A DNA stretch of 34,460 nucleotides. It comes from an uncultured Aureispira sp. GTDB taxonomy: Bacteria > Bacteroidota > Bacteroidia > Chitinophagales > Saprospiraceae. The notes under the pieces are model-generated. The model ran no database searches, was not told where the DNA came from, and saw only the letters and a program-made list of their open reading frames with translations. The translations under genes were made by a program, and so were the position numbers. Of this stretch, positions 10,101 to 17,499 are shown in pieces. The first letter of the stretch is position 1; the number at the start of each line of letters is the position of its first letter. The stretch covers positions 1 to 34,460 of the forward strand of contig CAJQOX010000045.1 in NCBI GenBank assembly GCA_905480075.1. Reading direction: 5' to 3'.

Positions 10101-11068
10101 AGGCTGCAATCAGGAATGACAGGTGGTGCATTATCGATAACATTTACACTACTTACGCAGGTTTCAGTGCTATCCAGTTTATCCTGAAGTGTCATTGTAA
10201 CCGAAACCGGAGTGCCGATATCTGAGCAATTCACAGAAGATGGAGAAAATGTAATGCTTTTGGTCAGACATGATACATCACTCAAACTATCGAGATCATC
10301 AAAAACAAAAGAATGCGAACCAGAAGTAGAATCGAGTGCTACCGTTGGAAAAGCCTGACAATTAGCAACAAGCGTGTCGAAATCGCAGGTAACCAAAGTA
10401 ATACAATATGAGTGAATACAGAGCTGCGGACCGGTACCCGGGGCATCATCAACGAGTCCCAGCTGCCAGACACCATAAGGATCTTGTCCGCAATAAAAAG
10501 AAAGATTTTCATTATTTGGAGCAATAGTATCTCTTGCCGGAGCAACCGGCACCATAGGGAAGCCAGAAAAAGCACCATCATGGAATACAGTAGTATCATT
10601 AACCACATTAGTATTAGTAGTATCAAAAAAAGTACCTACAGTCGAAGTAGCAAGCAGAGGACCAACAAGATTGGAGGCAGCAAGATATCTTACCGGATTC
10701 AAAGGATCTTTAATCACAAAGCCAACTTCCTGAAGTTGTGGCGGATCTCCTGTAATTGGAGTACAGGAGCCATCATCTGTTTTGGACCATACCACTTCAA
10801 CAAACACATCGACTAATTTGTGCCCCGGGGGTATATCAACTCCTGAAACAAAATTGACACCCGGCATTAAATTTTGAAAAGTATTTCCATTACTTACAGT
10901 TGGGCCCGTATAACATTTCTGTACGACTGTTTGATTATTCGTAGTCTGAGCATCAATATCAAAAGAAGCAAATAACATTATGGCAATCGCAAAACAATTA
11001 AACAACTGCGACAAAGTAGATTCATTTTTCATATTTCTATATAATTTTCTGTGCATATTAAGGAACAA
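1106..11068 (-). CDS. Giant secreted multidomain repeat protein: P-domain-like N-terminus, ~30 HYR-like repeats, Ig/PKD-like modules, T9SS type B C-terminal domain
   Basis: Uninterrupted 3320-codon ORF. Signal-like N-terminus MKNESTLSQLFNCFAIAIMLFASFDIDAQ. Repeats of the form PTAxCxxxxVxLDAxGxxxVxAxDIDNGSxDNCGIxxxxINGxxxxxFxCxxIGxxxVTLTVTDxSGNxxTCxAxVTVxD. The end CYVPNGISPNGDGINDIM...VFSRWGTLVYDGPPTGWDGTFNGSDLPDGTYFYFLKL matches the CHU_C/gliding-motility-associated C-terminal domain. The Met at 11032 is the more likely start. Confidence 0.95.
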   Translation of the reverse strand: MFLNMHRKLYRNMKNESTLSQLFNCFAIAIMLFASFDIDAQTTNNQTVVQKCYTGPTVSNGNTFQNLMPGVNFVSGVDIPPGHKLVDVFVEVVWSKTDDGSCTPITGDPPQLQEVGFVIKDPLNPVRYLAASNLVGPLLATSTVGTFFDTTNTNVVNDTTVFHDGAFSGFPMVPVAPARDTIAPNNENLSFYCGQDPYGVWQLGLVDDAPGTGPQLCIHSYCITLVTCDFDTLVANCQAFPTVALDSTSGSHSFVFDDLDSLSDVSCLTKSITFSPSSVNCSDIGTPVSVTMTLQDKLDSTETCVSSVNVIDNAPPVIPDCSLFPSVWNIIYLDSFGVDTVFASEFPMTDNCGPITKEVRSFASPTYSDHIDFNCVVGSQQFFLRGTDGFGNITECLVRVDIRDTMPPEAICGQDTAYVGNGPVVMPASNLDNGSRDTCPPILGFWIDVHLSANPVYSCADLGSDTVTLIVSDASGNLGSCDDAVVIILDTVAPTAVCQNVNVILDASGNATLLATDVDNGSVDSCSIDSLDIDGLASIAYDCSHLNAPQAVTLNVFDVSDNTASCPATVTVLDNSPPTAICRNFTVHLDASGCATLVADSLNNNSIDVCTGNFLSFEIGGSQNAQFCCAELGSNAVTLTVLDSFGNSSTCPATVTVLDTISPVANCSSPTAYLNAAGSVTVFATDLSAGSTDNCAVVDSSVNVLGINSVAFNCTAIFTPQPVTLIVEDASGATGSCLTTVNVVDTVTPTAVCNATFNAFLDATGNVTVSPLDLDNGSNDNCGIVEYTINGFSTQTYSCTDIGTINAILTVRDSSGQSASCSASVTVIDNIPPTASCQVTNVYLDAAGTVAIIPADVLAFPATSDNCTSITNTFQGGLSNIVFDCDSVGPRIVNVVVTDGSTNTASCQTTVTVLDTVAPNASCSPVPYTVQLDAAGNGFVVPADVDNGSSDVCGIETMLVNGVDTFFYSCVDVGNTAVTLSVLDSSGILGTCVANIVVNDPISPTALCHDTTVYLDAAGVVTVFASEIDNGSFDNCSGLTLAINGLPSFNYDCNNVGINTATLSVTDGGGNTDLCPSNVTVLDTFTPVANCIAAATLNVFLDNTCFASVPASTFNNGSSDNCGSSLTFTVGGLPNATFTSANLLSNPNSVTLTVCDGSSNCQSCITSVIVRDTTSPVMVCKPDTVQLDALGNATVLPTNINDGSNDNCSSPSLTVNGALSVSMTCANIGSNNVTLIGTDPSGNVDSCIATVVVEDVTAPNASCNASVTVILDAFSSGTLTSAEVDLGSSDNCSITSMVLSQTSFNCGNIPGNPHIITMVVTDQSNNVDSCTVQVTVQDTVDPVANCIIAPLNLFLVGSTVSTTAAAIDNGSTDNCAIQSLTLSQSTFNCSDIGPNLVTLTVTDSSGEVGTCAATINVADNTDPVAFCSSPTVSLDASGTVQVAATDLALPGSFDNCSLSTILANGVDTVTFTCADLGSNLVTVFIQDPSSNNNTCPSTVTVVDGVDPVANCVAAPVELQLDVNGIAVLTVADVDAGSTDNCGIVSSSISQDTFRCIDIATNPNNVTFTVTDVSANTHNCVAQVTVNDTIRPTMACKPSTVNIHLSSGGLATITADSFDNGTFDACGIANLVFAGAPNPVSCADLGISPITLIATDVNGNIDSCNTTLTVLDTVSPTLTCNNITVDLDASGNVLVDASTPGLFSMSDACGTPTLTLNGGASVALSCTDLGANNITLVATDGSSNSAICISVVTIQDVTAPVVTCGSTTQFLDPSGQLAIDPSWITVSIVEACGVDSVFTTPDTLTCANVSPFNNVVLTVVDSSGNFSTCTANIEVQDTIPPTILCNDTTVCLSGGFVSVSATDIDGGTIDACGLSPVMSINGSNNVIYTCADIGPQIATLQRQDIHGNISSCTATVTIEDCTSPIANCQPFNYTVAVSPTGFVTVQAIEIDFSSSDDCGIDSSGFKIDGLDSLIYSCANVGIPDTVTMTVADVFGNTSTCVSVVEVVDNENPVARCGGPINVVLDAAGMATVSAFNLNATLPSTPSSDNCAIASFLINGQAIDTFDCSMLNNNTAVLTVTDLSGNTDTCNAIVNVLDNTPPTASCQATTTNLALDSIGQVSILASSLVTSSSDNCGIESILSNGFDTINFTCAEIGNNVIVVSVLDSSGNTFVCNSIVVVADNLPPVPVCNLSSVPAYLNASGFAYVTAAAIDSLSSDNCGINSYLINGIDSVLYNCNQIGTFPTATLTVTDANGNSNTCDVTVEVLDSISPVANCSSFTVTLGLNGIATVAPTAIDNGSFDNCGIASYLINGNSVETFNCTNVNTVNLVVLTVTDNNGNASFCTDTVTVEDVTSPQVQCIGAPVVYNLNASGTVTVNPQDLIVFASDSCSIVNYYIDGLVDSTFDCSHINVTHLVEVRVEDPSFNSATCNALVSIVDNTPPDVSNACQSNMTIALDSSGVQVVTGADISFFPTDNCSIVDTLINGQNSITFTCADALLPQPITTVLTLTDPSGNSDTCHTLVNLVDNINPVIVCHDTISVNLDAQGQVVVQAITLDDGSFDACSPLVYEINNNPTDTFNCTNIGSFPPAILTVSDNNGNSSTCISFIDVFDNTPPTAICQNLNVYIVGSSATLNASEVDNGSSDNCFLQNPVFSGGASSMSFSCADTGEHIVTVIVTDLYGNLDSCSATVTVRDTTPPAINCNQVTVDLTSIGIVGLVTGPFPGPLNVGNATDNCSLDTLFVSPDTITCTDIGDVPFVLTARDASGNESFCYDTARVLLDRPTITLPTQDTVLCEGDDLPLAATVPSNGWDYDFQWSGPVGQITFGTTTTDSVVNNVSIADEGFYIFSITRTTGVGCPALDSVFLDVNEVQPPVLSGLQPCDGDSTVINLNNTATYIGTTITYNWYFNGVPLSPSNNIDSLIIPDMTAADSGTYSMAITVSQGPATCSDSSVTGFTIDILDLPPAPLPTSNVPCEGDTLNLFNNAPGNTYNWDGPVSFLSTDSDPFVANASQSIAGTYNLTVTDANNCSNTGLVNVTVRPTPSQPDLSYNIPLCFGDPLILQDTADYDSTITVTYNWINSSIGLDSVTSINQLVLFDSSAPEGVYQLFVVWDGCVSNTAGTDSVVYELFPTANPDSFSMAFRDSLIGADIVLVNDVYNFTNGYDVVVIDSTDGGTIQVNDDGTISYRPRSGFFGLDTLVYAICDGFCPNSCDTAFVAFEVITDFECYVPNGISPNGDGINDIMIVTCKNVYPNAQMQVFSRWGTLVYDGPPTGWDGTFNGSDLPDGTYFYFLKLNDETNTPGTEPGRNGDEYSGFIMLQR
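2735..10375 (-). repeat. Tandem protein-coding repeat array, about 30 diverged units of ~250-265 bp (~80-88 aa)
   Basis: Manual segmentation of the translation at the recurring D-x-x-x-P-[TVIN]-x-x-C junction gives about 30 units, nearly all with four Cys in the same relative positions. Boundaries are approximate. Confidence 0.85.
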
Positions 11069-11094
11069 AAATAATACAAATTAGCACATTTCAA
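11066..11094 (-). promoter_or_regulatory. Putative Bacteroidota-type promoter for the giant gene
   Basis: Minus-strand TATTTTTG (TAnnTTTG) at 11073-11066, with TTG at 11094-11092, 18 nt upstream. The -7 element lies ~34 nt before the Met at 11032. Confidence 0.5.
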
Positions 11095-11658
11095 CAATTT
11101 GAACTGTTAGTTTTAGAATTAAGTTTAATGATCATTAAAAAGTTGATTGCAGAATCAAGGTTTGAATAAGATTAAACTATCAGGGCATACGAACAACAAG
11201 ATAGCAAAATTCTGCATTCCGGACCCCAAAATCACTATTTTTTATACATTTTCATTATGAAAACAAAAAGATGATTATCCAATCATCCATATTTCATAAA
11301 ATTACTTTGAAAAAATCCAGCAAAAGGAGAAAACCTGAAAGATAAAAAATCAGCTTTTCAGCATTGAAAGATTTAAACATCAGCAAGATTCAACTTCTTA
11401 ATTTAACTTCTAAATGGACTCTAAACAATTAAGGTAACCCTGAAGAGTAAAGAATATCAAGCAAAAACAACTTTTAATTCAATTATGAAAATTGAACCTT
11501 CGATTTAAGCACTTCAACTTTAAAGTATCTGCCTATATCTGAGACAGAATTAAAAGATTGAAACGTAAACAATTTAAAAGGAGATTTCTTTGATGAAAAA
11601 ATAATCAAGGCAGACAAAAAAAACAAAAGAAACCATGACAAAGGATAAAGGATAAGAC

Positions 11659-12561
11659 TTAAATAGACAAGGTTAAACCTTCAACCGACAGCAAAGTATT
11701 TTCAAAAACCAATTTAGCTTCATCGAGCAAAGGGCTAAGGTTTTTATACCTGGCAGAAAAATGTCCTAACAGGAGTTTTTTTACTTCAGCCCTTCTGGCG
11801 ATTTCGGCAGCCTGCCTGGCAGTAGAGTGCATTGTTTTTACTGCTTTATCAAGCAAATCGTGCATAAAAGTTGCTTCATGATAAAGTAAATCAACCCCTT
11901 TGACCATGGGGATAATTTCTTTAAAGTAGGCAGTATCTGAGCAATAAGCATACTTCAAAGGAGGAGCAGGAATTACAGTTAATTCTGAATTAGGAATAAC
12001 CTGTCCTTTTTGGGTTAGAAAGTCCGCCCCGTTTTTAATTTCAATAATTTTATTATAAGGGATCTTATATTCGGTGATCTTATCTTTTCTCATATTAGGG
12101 CTCTTTGTTTTTTGGACAAATAGAAAACCGTTACATGGAACGCGATGAAGGAGCGGAATTGAAAAAACTTCAACAGATTTATTTTCGAAAAGGAGTCCCT
12201 TTTTACGGGTATCGGTAACAATAAAATGTACAGGAAAAGCATAGTTGCCATCAAGTTGAACATCAATTATCCGCTCAAGACCTGAGGGGCTGTAAATGTA
12301 GAGAGGCTTAGACCGGCCCTGAAGACCTAAAGTCATAATCAGGCCCGCCAAGCCTAAAATATGATCACCATGCAGGTGAGAAATAAAAACTCGTTCTATT
12401 TTATTCATCTTAATCTTAAAATCCATCATTCTGATTTGTGTTCCTTCTCCACAATCGATGAGAAACAAAGAAGAATCAACATTCAGGATCTGAGCAGATA
12501 AATGTCGTCCAAAGGATGGGAGTGCAGCATTTGAACCGAGAACTGTTAACTCAAAAGACAT
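11659..12561 (-). CDS. rnz: Ribonuclease Z
   Basis: 300 aa. N-terminus MSFELTVLGSNAALPSFGRHLSA, metal-binding HLHGDHILGLAGL, YCSDTAY, YHEATF and LLGHFSARY are typical of the RNase Z/ElaC metallo-beta-lactamase fold. Confidence 0.93.
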   Translation of the reverse strand: MSFELTVLGSNAALPSFGRHLSAQILNVDSSLFLIDCGEGTQIRMMDFKIKMNKIERVFISHLHGDHILGLAGLIMTLGLQGRSKPLYIYSPSGLERIIDVQLDGNYAFPVHFIVTDTRKKGLLFENKSVEVFSIPLLHRVPCNGFLFVQKTKSPNMRKDKITEYKIPYNKIIEIKNGADFLTQKGQVIPNSELTVIPAPPLKYAYCSDTAYFKEIIPMVKGVDLLYHEATFMHDLLDKAVKTMHSTARQAAEIARRAEVKKLLLGHFSARYKNLSPLLDEAKLVFENTLLSVEGLTLSI

Positions 12562-12669
12562 AATGAGAACATAAAAAAAAGGCAGGGAGACGATAAGGGT
12601 AAATCAAATTATTTACACTTATTGCCAGCTACCAATTTAACAACAAAAACAGAATGAACCAAAAACTAA

Positions 12670-13068
12670 TTATTCATCATCATCCGCAGAGACAGCATCT
12701 GCACCTAACTCATTTTTCAAAGTGGCCATCATAACGAATTTAGCGGCATCATTCAAAGACTCTTTAATAGTCAGAACACTATCTAACCTGGAAATAGTGA
12801 TAAGCATTTTGACACTGGGATGAACCAAGCCAGTCAAAACAAATTCATTTCCTGAATCAGCCCAAAGCCGATTACCTGTCAAAATTGCACTGAGACCAGA
12901 GGAATCGACAAATTTCGTTTTGGATAAATCCATAATTAAATTTTTGATTCCTGCATTGTGCAAAACAATCAATTCAGATTTGAGATCAGGTGCTTTCAGA
13001 GAGTTTAAATTTTCTTCCCCCAATGTTAATACAGCGTAATCATCTTTTTTATCAACAGAATATTTCAT
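12670..13068 (-). CDS. STAS domain protein (anti-sigma factor antagonist-like)
   Basis: 132 aa. The segment LIMDLSKTKFVDSSGLSAILTGNRLW matches the STAS core containing the phosphorylatable Ser (DSSGL). Confidence 0.85.
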   Translation of the reverse strand: MKYSVDKKDDYAVLTLGEENLNSLKAPDLKSELIVLHNAGIKNLIMDLSKTKFVDSSGLSAILTGNRLWADSGNEFVLTGLVHPSVKMLITISRLDSVLTIKESLNDAAKFVMMATLKNELGADAVSADDDE

Positions 13069-13404
13069 AAATCCCGGTATTTCAATTTAAAAGTAAAAGT
13101 AAAAATCTCTAATCAAACAATACAACATTGAAAAAAATCAATATATCAAAAAAATGATAACAGTCAAAATAAACAGACAATTATAAAATAAAGATAAAAG
13201 ATAAAAGACTATTCAATGACAAACAAAAAATTGCTCTCAACAAACTTAAAACTCTACAATACAAGAATTTAAAAGAACAAAAAGAACAAAAATAAAAAAA
13301 AAGAACATCCAAAATAAATACTTAAGGGCTAATGTAGACATTTTCGACAAAAAACACAAAATTAGCTTGGCACTATTTTAGATGAAATATAACCAAGGAT
13401 AATA

Positions 13405-13461
13405 TAAAAAAGAGCTAAGGCAGAATTTCATGAATAACAATTCAATAATTGCCTTTAGCTC
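13405..13461 (-). terminator. Minus-strand intrinsic terminator-like hairpin in the clpC upstream region
   Basis: Read on the minus strand: GAGCTAAAGGCA...27 nt...TGCCTTAGCTC followed by TTTTTT. The stem pairs except for one bulged A. Confidence 0.55.
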
Positions 13462-13630
13462 AACAAATAAAAAAAATGAAAAAATAAAAATTTAATGTGA
13501 ATAATATATATCTTTCAAACCAAACAATCAAAACCATTGTTCAATAAGTAACAATTATACATTTCAAAATGATTCAAAAGTCACAATATTTTAAATATCT
13601 ATGATTTTTAGAATTACAAAGTAAAATTAA

Positions 13631-13638
13631 TATATTTG
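13631..13638 (+). promoter_or_regulatory. Putative -7 element (TAnnTTTG) for clpC
   Basis: TATATTTG ending 46 nt before the clpC ATG. No clean -33 TTTG was seen. Confidence 0.4.
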
Positions 13639-13684
13639 TCAAATATTATAGTTATTCAGACAAAACAAATTCAACATATAAAAC

Positions 13685-16228
13685 ATGCCTAACAACAGAT
13701 TTTCACCAAAAGTTAAAGAGATAATATCGCACAGCAGAGAAGAAGCTCTTAGATTTGGCCATGATTACATTGGCACGGAGCATTTATTACTTGGAGTACT
13801 AAAGGAACCAAGCAGCCTTGCTGTTAGAGTATTAGAGTCCTTAAACATAGACTCCAAACATTTGAGCGAAGCGATTGAAGATTCAATTAATCAGAACAGC
13901 ACTAAATTACCTACTTCCTACAATATAGGCAACCTGCCCCTGACAAAGCAGGCAGAGAAAGTACTGAAAGTTACATTTCTTGAAGCCAAACTATTAAAAA
14001 GTGAGATGATTGGCACAGAACACATATTGCTCTCGGTACTCAAGCACAAGGATAATCTTGCTGCACGGGTTTTATTGCAATTTGATGTTAATTACGACAG
14101 TTTCAAGACAGAGTTAGAGTATGTAGGAACAGAGATCAACCCCGAAATCACATCAGACTTACCTGATGAATTTGAAGATGATGAGGAGATGAGGGAAGGA
14201 GACAGTGGTTCTCAGTCGAGAAGCAGAAGTAAGAGCAAATCCCATACTCCTGTATTAGACAACTTCGGCAGAGATATATCAAAACTTGCAGAAGAGAGTA
14301 AGCTTGATCCGATTATTGGCAGGGAAGTAGAAATAGAGCGCGTTTCACAAATTCTTTCACGCAGAAAGAAGAACAATCCAATACTTATAGGGGAGCCGGG
14401 AGTCGGCAAGACCGCAGTAGTGGAAGGTTTGGCCTTGCGGATACATCAGCGAAAAGTATCCCGGACACTATTCAACAAACGCATCGTGATGTTGGATCTT
14501 GCAGCTTTGGTTGCCGGCACAAAATACCGAGGACAATTTGAAGAGCGCATGAAAGCAATCATGACTGAGCTTGAAAAATCCCGGGATGTAATATTATTTA
14601 TAGACGAGATACACACTATAGTAGGTGCCGGTGGTGCCACAGGTTCATTGGATGCCTCAAATATTTTCAAGCCTGCATTAGCGCGAGGCGAGTTGCAGTG
14701 CATAGGGGCATCTACATTGGATGAATACAGGCAGTATATAGAAAAGGATGGTGCATTGGATCGTAGATTTCAAAAAGTATTGATTGAACCTCCCACACCA
14801 GAAGAAGCAATACATATTTTGAGTAACATCAAAGAAAAATACGAAGAATTCCATCATGTAATTTATTCACAAGAAGCCATAGAGGCCTGTGTAAAATTAA
14901 GTGATCGCTATATTTCCGACCGCTTTTTACCAGACAAAGCGATTGATGTAATGGATGAAGTGGGTGCAAGAGTTCACCTGAAGAACATACATGTACCTAA
15001 GCACATTGTACAATTGGAGGATGAGATAGAAGCTACCAAGGAACACAAAAATCAGGCAGTTCGGGATCAGGAGTATGAAAAGGCAGCCAATTACCGGGAC
15101 AAGGAATCAAAACTTATCCGACAGTTAGACCAGGCAAAAAAGCAGTGGGATGAAGAATCAAAGGCCAAGCGATACCCTGTTGAAGAGTCAGACATTGCAG
15201 AAGTAGTTTCTATGATGACCGGCATACCTGTCAGCAGTGTAGCTGAGAACGAGAGTAAAAAGCTATTAAGTTTGACCAATGATTTGGAAGGAGAAGTTAT
15301 AGGACAGGAAGAGGCCATTCTGAAAGTAGCAAAATCTATACAACGAAACCGGGTAGGACTTAAAGACCCTAACAAACCTATAGGAACATTTATCTTTCTT
15401 GGACCAACAGGTGTTGGGAAGACAGAATTGGCGAAAGTTTTGGCTCGTCAGTTGTTCACCTCAGAAGACTCACTTATACGTATAGATATGAGTGAATACA
15501 TGGAAAAATTTGCAGTCAGCCGATTAATCGGAGCGCCTCCGGGCTACGTAGGTTATGAGGAAGGAGGTCAATTAACTGAAAAAGTACGTCGCAAGCCTTA
15601 TTCAGTGATTTTACTGGATGAGATAGAGAAGGCACACCCTGACATTTTCAACATCCTACTTCAGGTCCTGGATGACGGACAGTTGACAGATGGTTTGGGC
15701 AGAAAGGTTGATTTTAAAAACACCCTTATAATAATGACATCAAATGTCGGTGCCCGTAAATTAAAAGATTTCGGACAAGGTGTTGGCTTTGCAACAAAAT
15801 CACGTACTGAGGGAACAGACTCAAACGCGAAGATGGTAATACAGGGCGCTTTAAAGCGAACATTCTCTCCTGAGTTTTTAAATAGGATAGATGACATTAT
15901 AGTATTTAACAGTCTGAACAAGGAGCATATTTTTGAAATAATAGACATTACCTTAAAGGACCTGTACAAAAGAATTCAGGAATTGGGATACAGCCTGGAG
16001 CTTGGTAAAAAAGCAAAAGTATTTTTATCTGAAAAAGGATATGACCCTCAATTTGGGGCAAGACCTTTAAACCGGGCAATACAAAAGTATCTTGAAGACC
16101 CTCTTGCAGAGTTCATCCTCACAAATCAGGACAAGCTAAAAGAGGGAACTATTTTAGTAGCAACCCTCGGGGAGAATGATAATATTAAAGTAGAGGTTAA
16201 AAAGAAAAAGAAGACAACGAAGAAATAA
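13685..16228 (+). CDS. clpC: ATP-dependent Clp protease ATP-binding subunit ClpC
   Basis: 847 aa. Double Clp-N repeats, two Walker A motifs ([13 protein letters not shown] and [12 protein letters not shown]), a UVR-like middle segment ([18 protein letters not shown]), and [17 protein letters not shown]. Confidence 0.96.
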   Translation: MPNNRFSPKVKEIISHSREEALRFGHDYIGTEHLLLGVLKEPSSLAVRVLESLNIDSKHLSEAIEDSINQNSTKLPTSYNIGNLPLTKQAEKVLKVTFLEAKLLKSEMIGTEHILLSVLKHKDNLAARVLLQFDVNYDSFKTELEYVGTEINPEITSDLPDEFEDDEEMREGDSGSQSRSRSKSKSHTPVLDNFGRDISKLAEESKLDPIIGREVEIERVSQILSRRKKNNPILIGEPGVGKTAVVEGLALRIHQRKVSRTLFNKRIVMLDLAALVAGTKYRGQFEERMKAIMTELEKSRDVILFIDEIHTIVGAGGATGSLDASNIFKPALARGELQCIGASTLDEYRQYIEKDGALDRRFQKVLIEPPTPEEAIHILSNIKEKYEEFHHVIYSQEAIEACVKLSDRYISDRFLPDKAIDVMDEVGARVHLKNIHVPKHIVQLEDEIEATKEHKNQAVRDQEYEKAANYRDKESKLIRQLDQAKKQWDEESKAKRYPVEESDIAEVVSMMTGIPVSSVAENESKKLLSLTNDLEGEVIGQEEAILKVAKSIQRNRVGLKDPNKPIGTFIFLGPTGVGKTELAKVLARQLFTSEDSLIRIDMSEYMEKFAVSRLIGAPPGYVGYEEGGQLTEKVRRKPYSVILLDEIEKAHPDIFNILLQVLDDGQLTDGLGRKVDFKNTLIIMTSNVGARKLKDFGQGVGFATKSRTEGTDSNAKMVIQGALKRTFSPEFLNRIDDIIVFNSLNKEHIFEIIDITLKDLYKRIQELGYSLELGKKAKVFLSEKGYDPQFGARPLNRAIQKYLEDPLAEFILTNQDKLKEGTILVATLGENDNIKVEVKKKKKTTKK

Positions 16229-16250
16229 TTTTTACCGTAGAAAACCAGTT

Positions 16251-16290
16251 AAGAGTGCTAAGGAAATAATCTTTGGCACTCTTTTTTTTT
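16251..16290 (+). terminator. Intrinsic terminator downstream of clpC
   Basis: AAGAGTGCTAAGG-AAATAAT-CTTTGGCACTCTT followed by a T run; 13-bp stem including G-U wobbles. Confidence 0.85.
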
Positions 16291-16326
16291 GATAATAGAT
16301 TAAGGCACAAAAGTGATATAAAAATA

Positions 16327-17463
16327 CTATTTGTGAGCCTCTGACAATAGATTAATTTCTTCAAAATACCTTTTGACAATTACCTTTTCATCAAATTCTT
16401 TCAGTGCCATTTTTCTTCCTTCCTGCCCCATTAACTCTCGGCCTTCAAGGCTTAAGTTGCACATTTTGACCATAGCTTCAGCAAGAGCATTACAATTTTT
16501 AGGCGGGATTAAAAAGCCATTAACCGTATCTCGGACAGTATCACGGCAGCCTGCCACATTGGTTGTAATAACCGGTTTAGCCATAGCAAGACTTTCAAGC
16601 ATTACCCTGGGCAAACCCTCCCTGTATGAAGGCAGGACAACCACATCTGCTTTTTGCATAACAGACCTTACATCTGAGGAGACTCCAAGATATTTGATAA
16701 AACCGTTCGCTTCATTCTGTTCCACTGTTTTCCTGTCAACAGCAGAAGGGTTATCGTCATCCAAAGACCCGAGCACCCAAACTTCAGCGTTGGCATTTTT
16801 CTCTTTAAGAATAGCTGCAGCTTTGAACAATTCAGAAACACCTTTATCATAAAGCAATCTGCCAACAAACAAAAAGACCAAGCCATTCGCATGATTTATT
16901 TGGGGGATAGGCCTAAAATAAGAAGTATCTATTCCGGACCCCTTAATTAAAGTTGTTTGAGCTATTTGGCAAATATTGAGGCTTTCGAATAACAATTTGT
17001 CTTCACTATTCTGAAAAGCGACACAAGCGGCAGATTTAAAAGCAGATTTGTATAATTTTTTAACAATTTTATTGACAAGGCCATCAGAAAGAAAACTATA
17101 CCCTAATCCAGTTACAGTAGAAACAGATTTAATGTTGGCAAACCTTGCAGCAAAAGAGCCATAAATATTTGGTTTTATTGTATAATGGAGAATAACATCA
17201 AACTTTTCTCTTCTATAAATCCTGAACAATTCAAAACAAAACAAGGCATCCTTGAATGGATTAACGCCTTTTCTGGATAAATTATAAACGGGAATAAAAT
17301 TACATCCGGTTTCAATAATTTCAGGTACAAACTCATCAGCCGGGGCAACAGCATACAGTCTGTGTCCTTTTGCGATCAAAGCCTTAATCAAGCCCAATCT
17401 AAAATTAAAAACATTCCAGGAAGTATTAAGAACTACAGCAATTTTAAGCTCATTCTTTACCAT
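16327..17463 (-). CDS. Glycosyltransferase family 4 protein
   Basis: Minus-strand ORF 16327..17502. Start taken at the internal Met MVKNELKIAVVLNTSWNVFNFRLGL. GT4 signature LPSYREGLPRVMLESLAMAKPVITTNVAGCRDTV...NGFLIPPKN. Confidence 0.88.
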   Translation of the reverse strand: MVKNELKIAVVLNTSWNVFNFRLGLIKALIAKGHRLYAVAPADEFVPEIIETGCNFIPVYNLSRKGVNPFKDALFCFELFRIYRREKFDVILHYTIKPNIYGSFAARFANIKSVSTVTGLGYSFLSDGLVNKIVKKLYKSAFKSAACVAFQNSEDKLLFESLNICQIAQTTLIKGSGIDTSYFRPIPQINHANGLVFLFVGRLLYDKGVSELFKAAAILKEKNANAEVWVLGSLDDDNPSAVDRKTVEQNEANGFIKYLGVSSDVRSVMQKADVVVLPSYREGLPRVMLESLAMAKPVITTNVAGCRDTVRDTVNGFLIPPKNCNALAEAMVKMCNLSLEGRELMGQEGRKMALKEFDEKVIVKRYFEEINLLSEAHK

Positions 17464-17499
17464 AAATATAACTTTATTAAAGTTACGATTGAAAACATC

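Noticed and set aside
2735-10375. Recurrent short DNA words (e.g. ACAATTATC) suggesting a CRISPR or regulatory repeat array
   Set aside because: They encode the recurring DNC (GAT AAT TGT) motif of the protein repeats in frame; units are diverged and coding, not identical repeats with unique spacers.
11069-11658. Possible decayed gene or ncRNA in the 590-bp gap, including the small hairpin GATGATT-ATCC-AATCATC at 11270-11287
   Set aside because: No long ORF or recognisable remnant; the 7-bp hairpin lacks a clear U tract. Only the palindrome at 11124-11139 was retained.
13069-13684. AT-rich clpC upstream region as a possible replication origin or mobile-element remnant
   Set aside because: No DnaA-box cluster, terminal inverted repeats or transposase remnant seen; only AT-rich sequence and one hairpin.
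14212-15969. Minus-strand ORFs inside clpC (14212..14409, 14446..14703, 15091..15375, 15661..15969)
   Set aside because: Wholly antisense to a clearly conserved ClpC coding sequence, with no domain signal.
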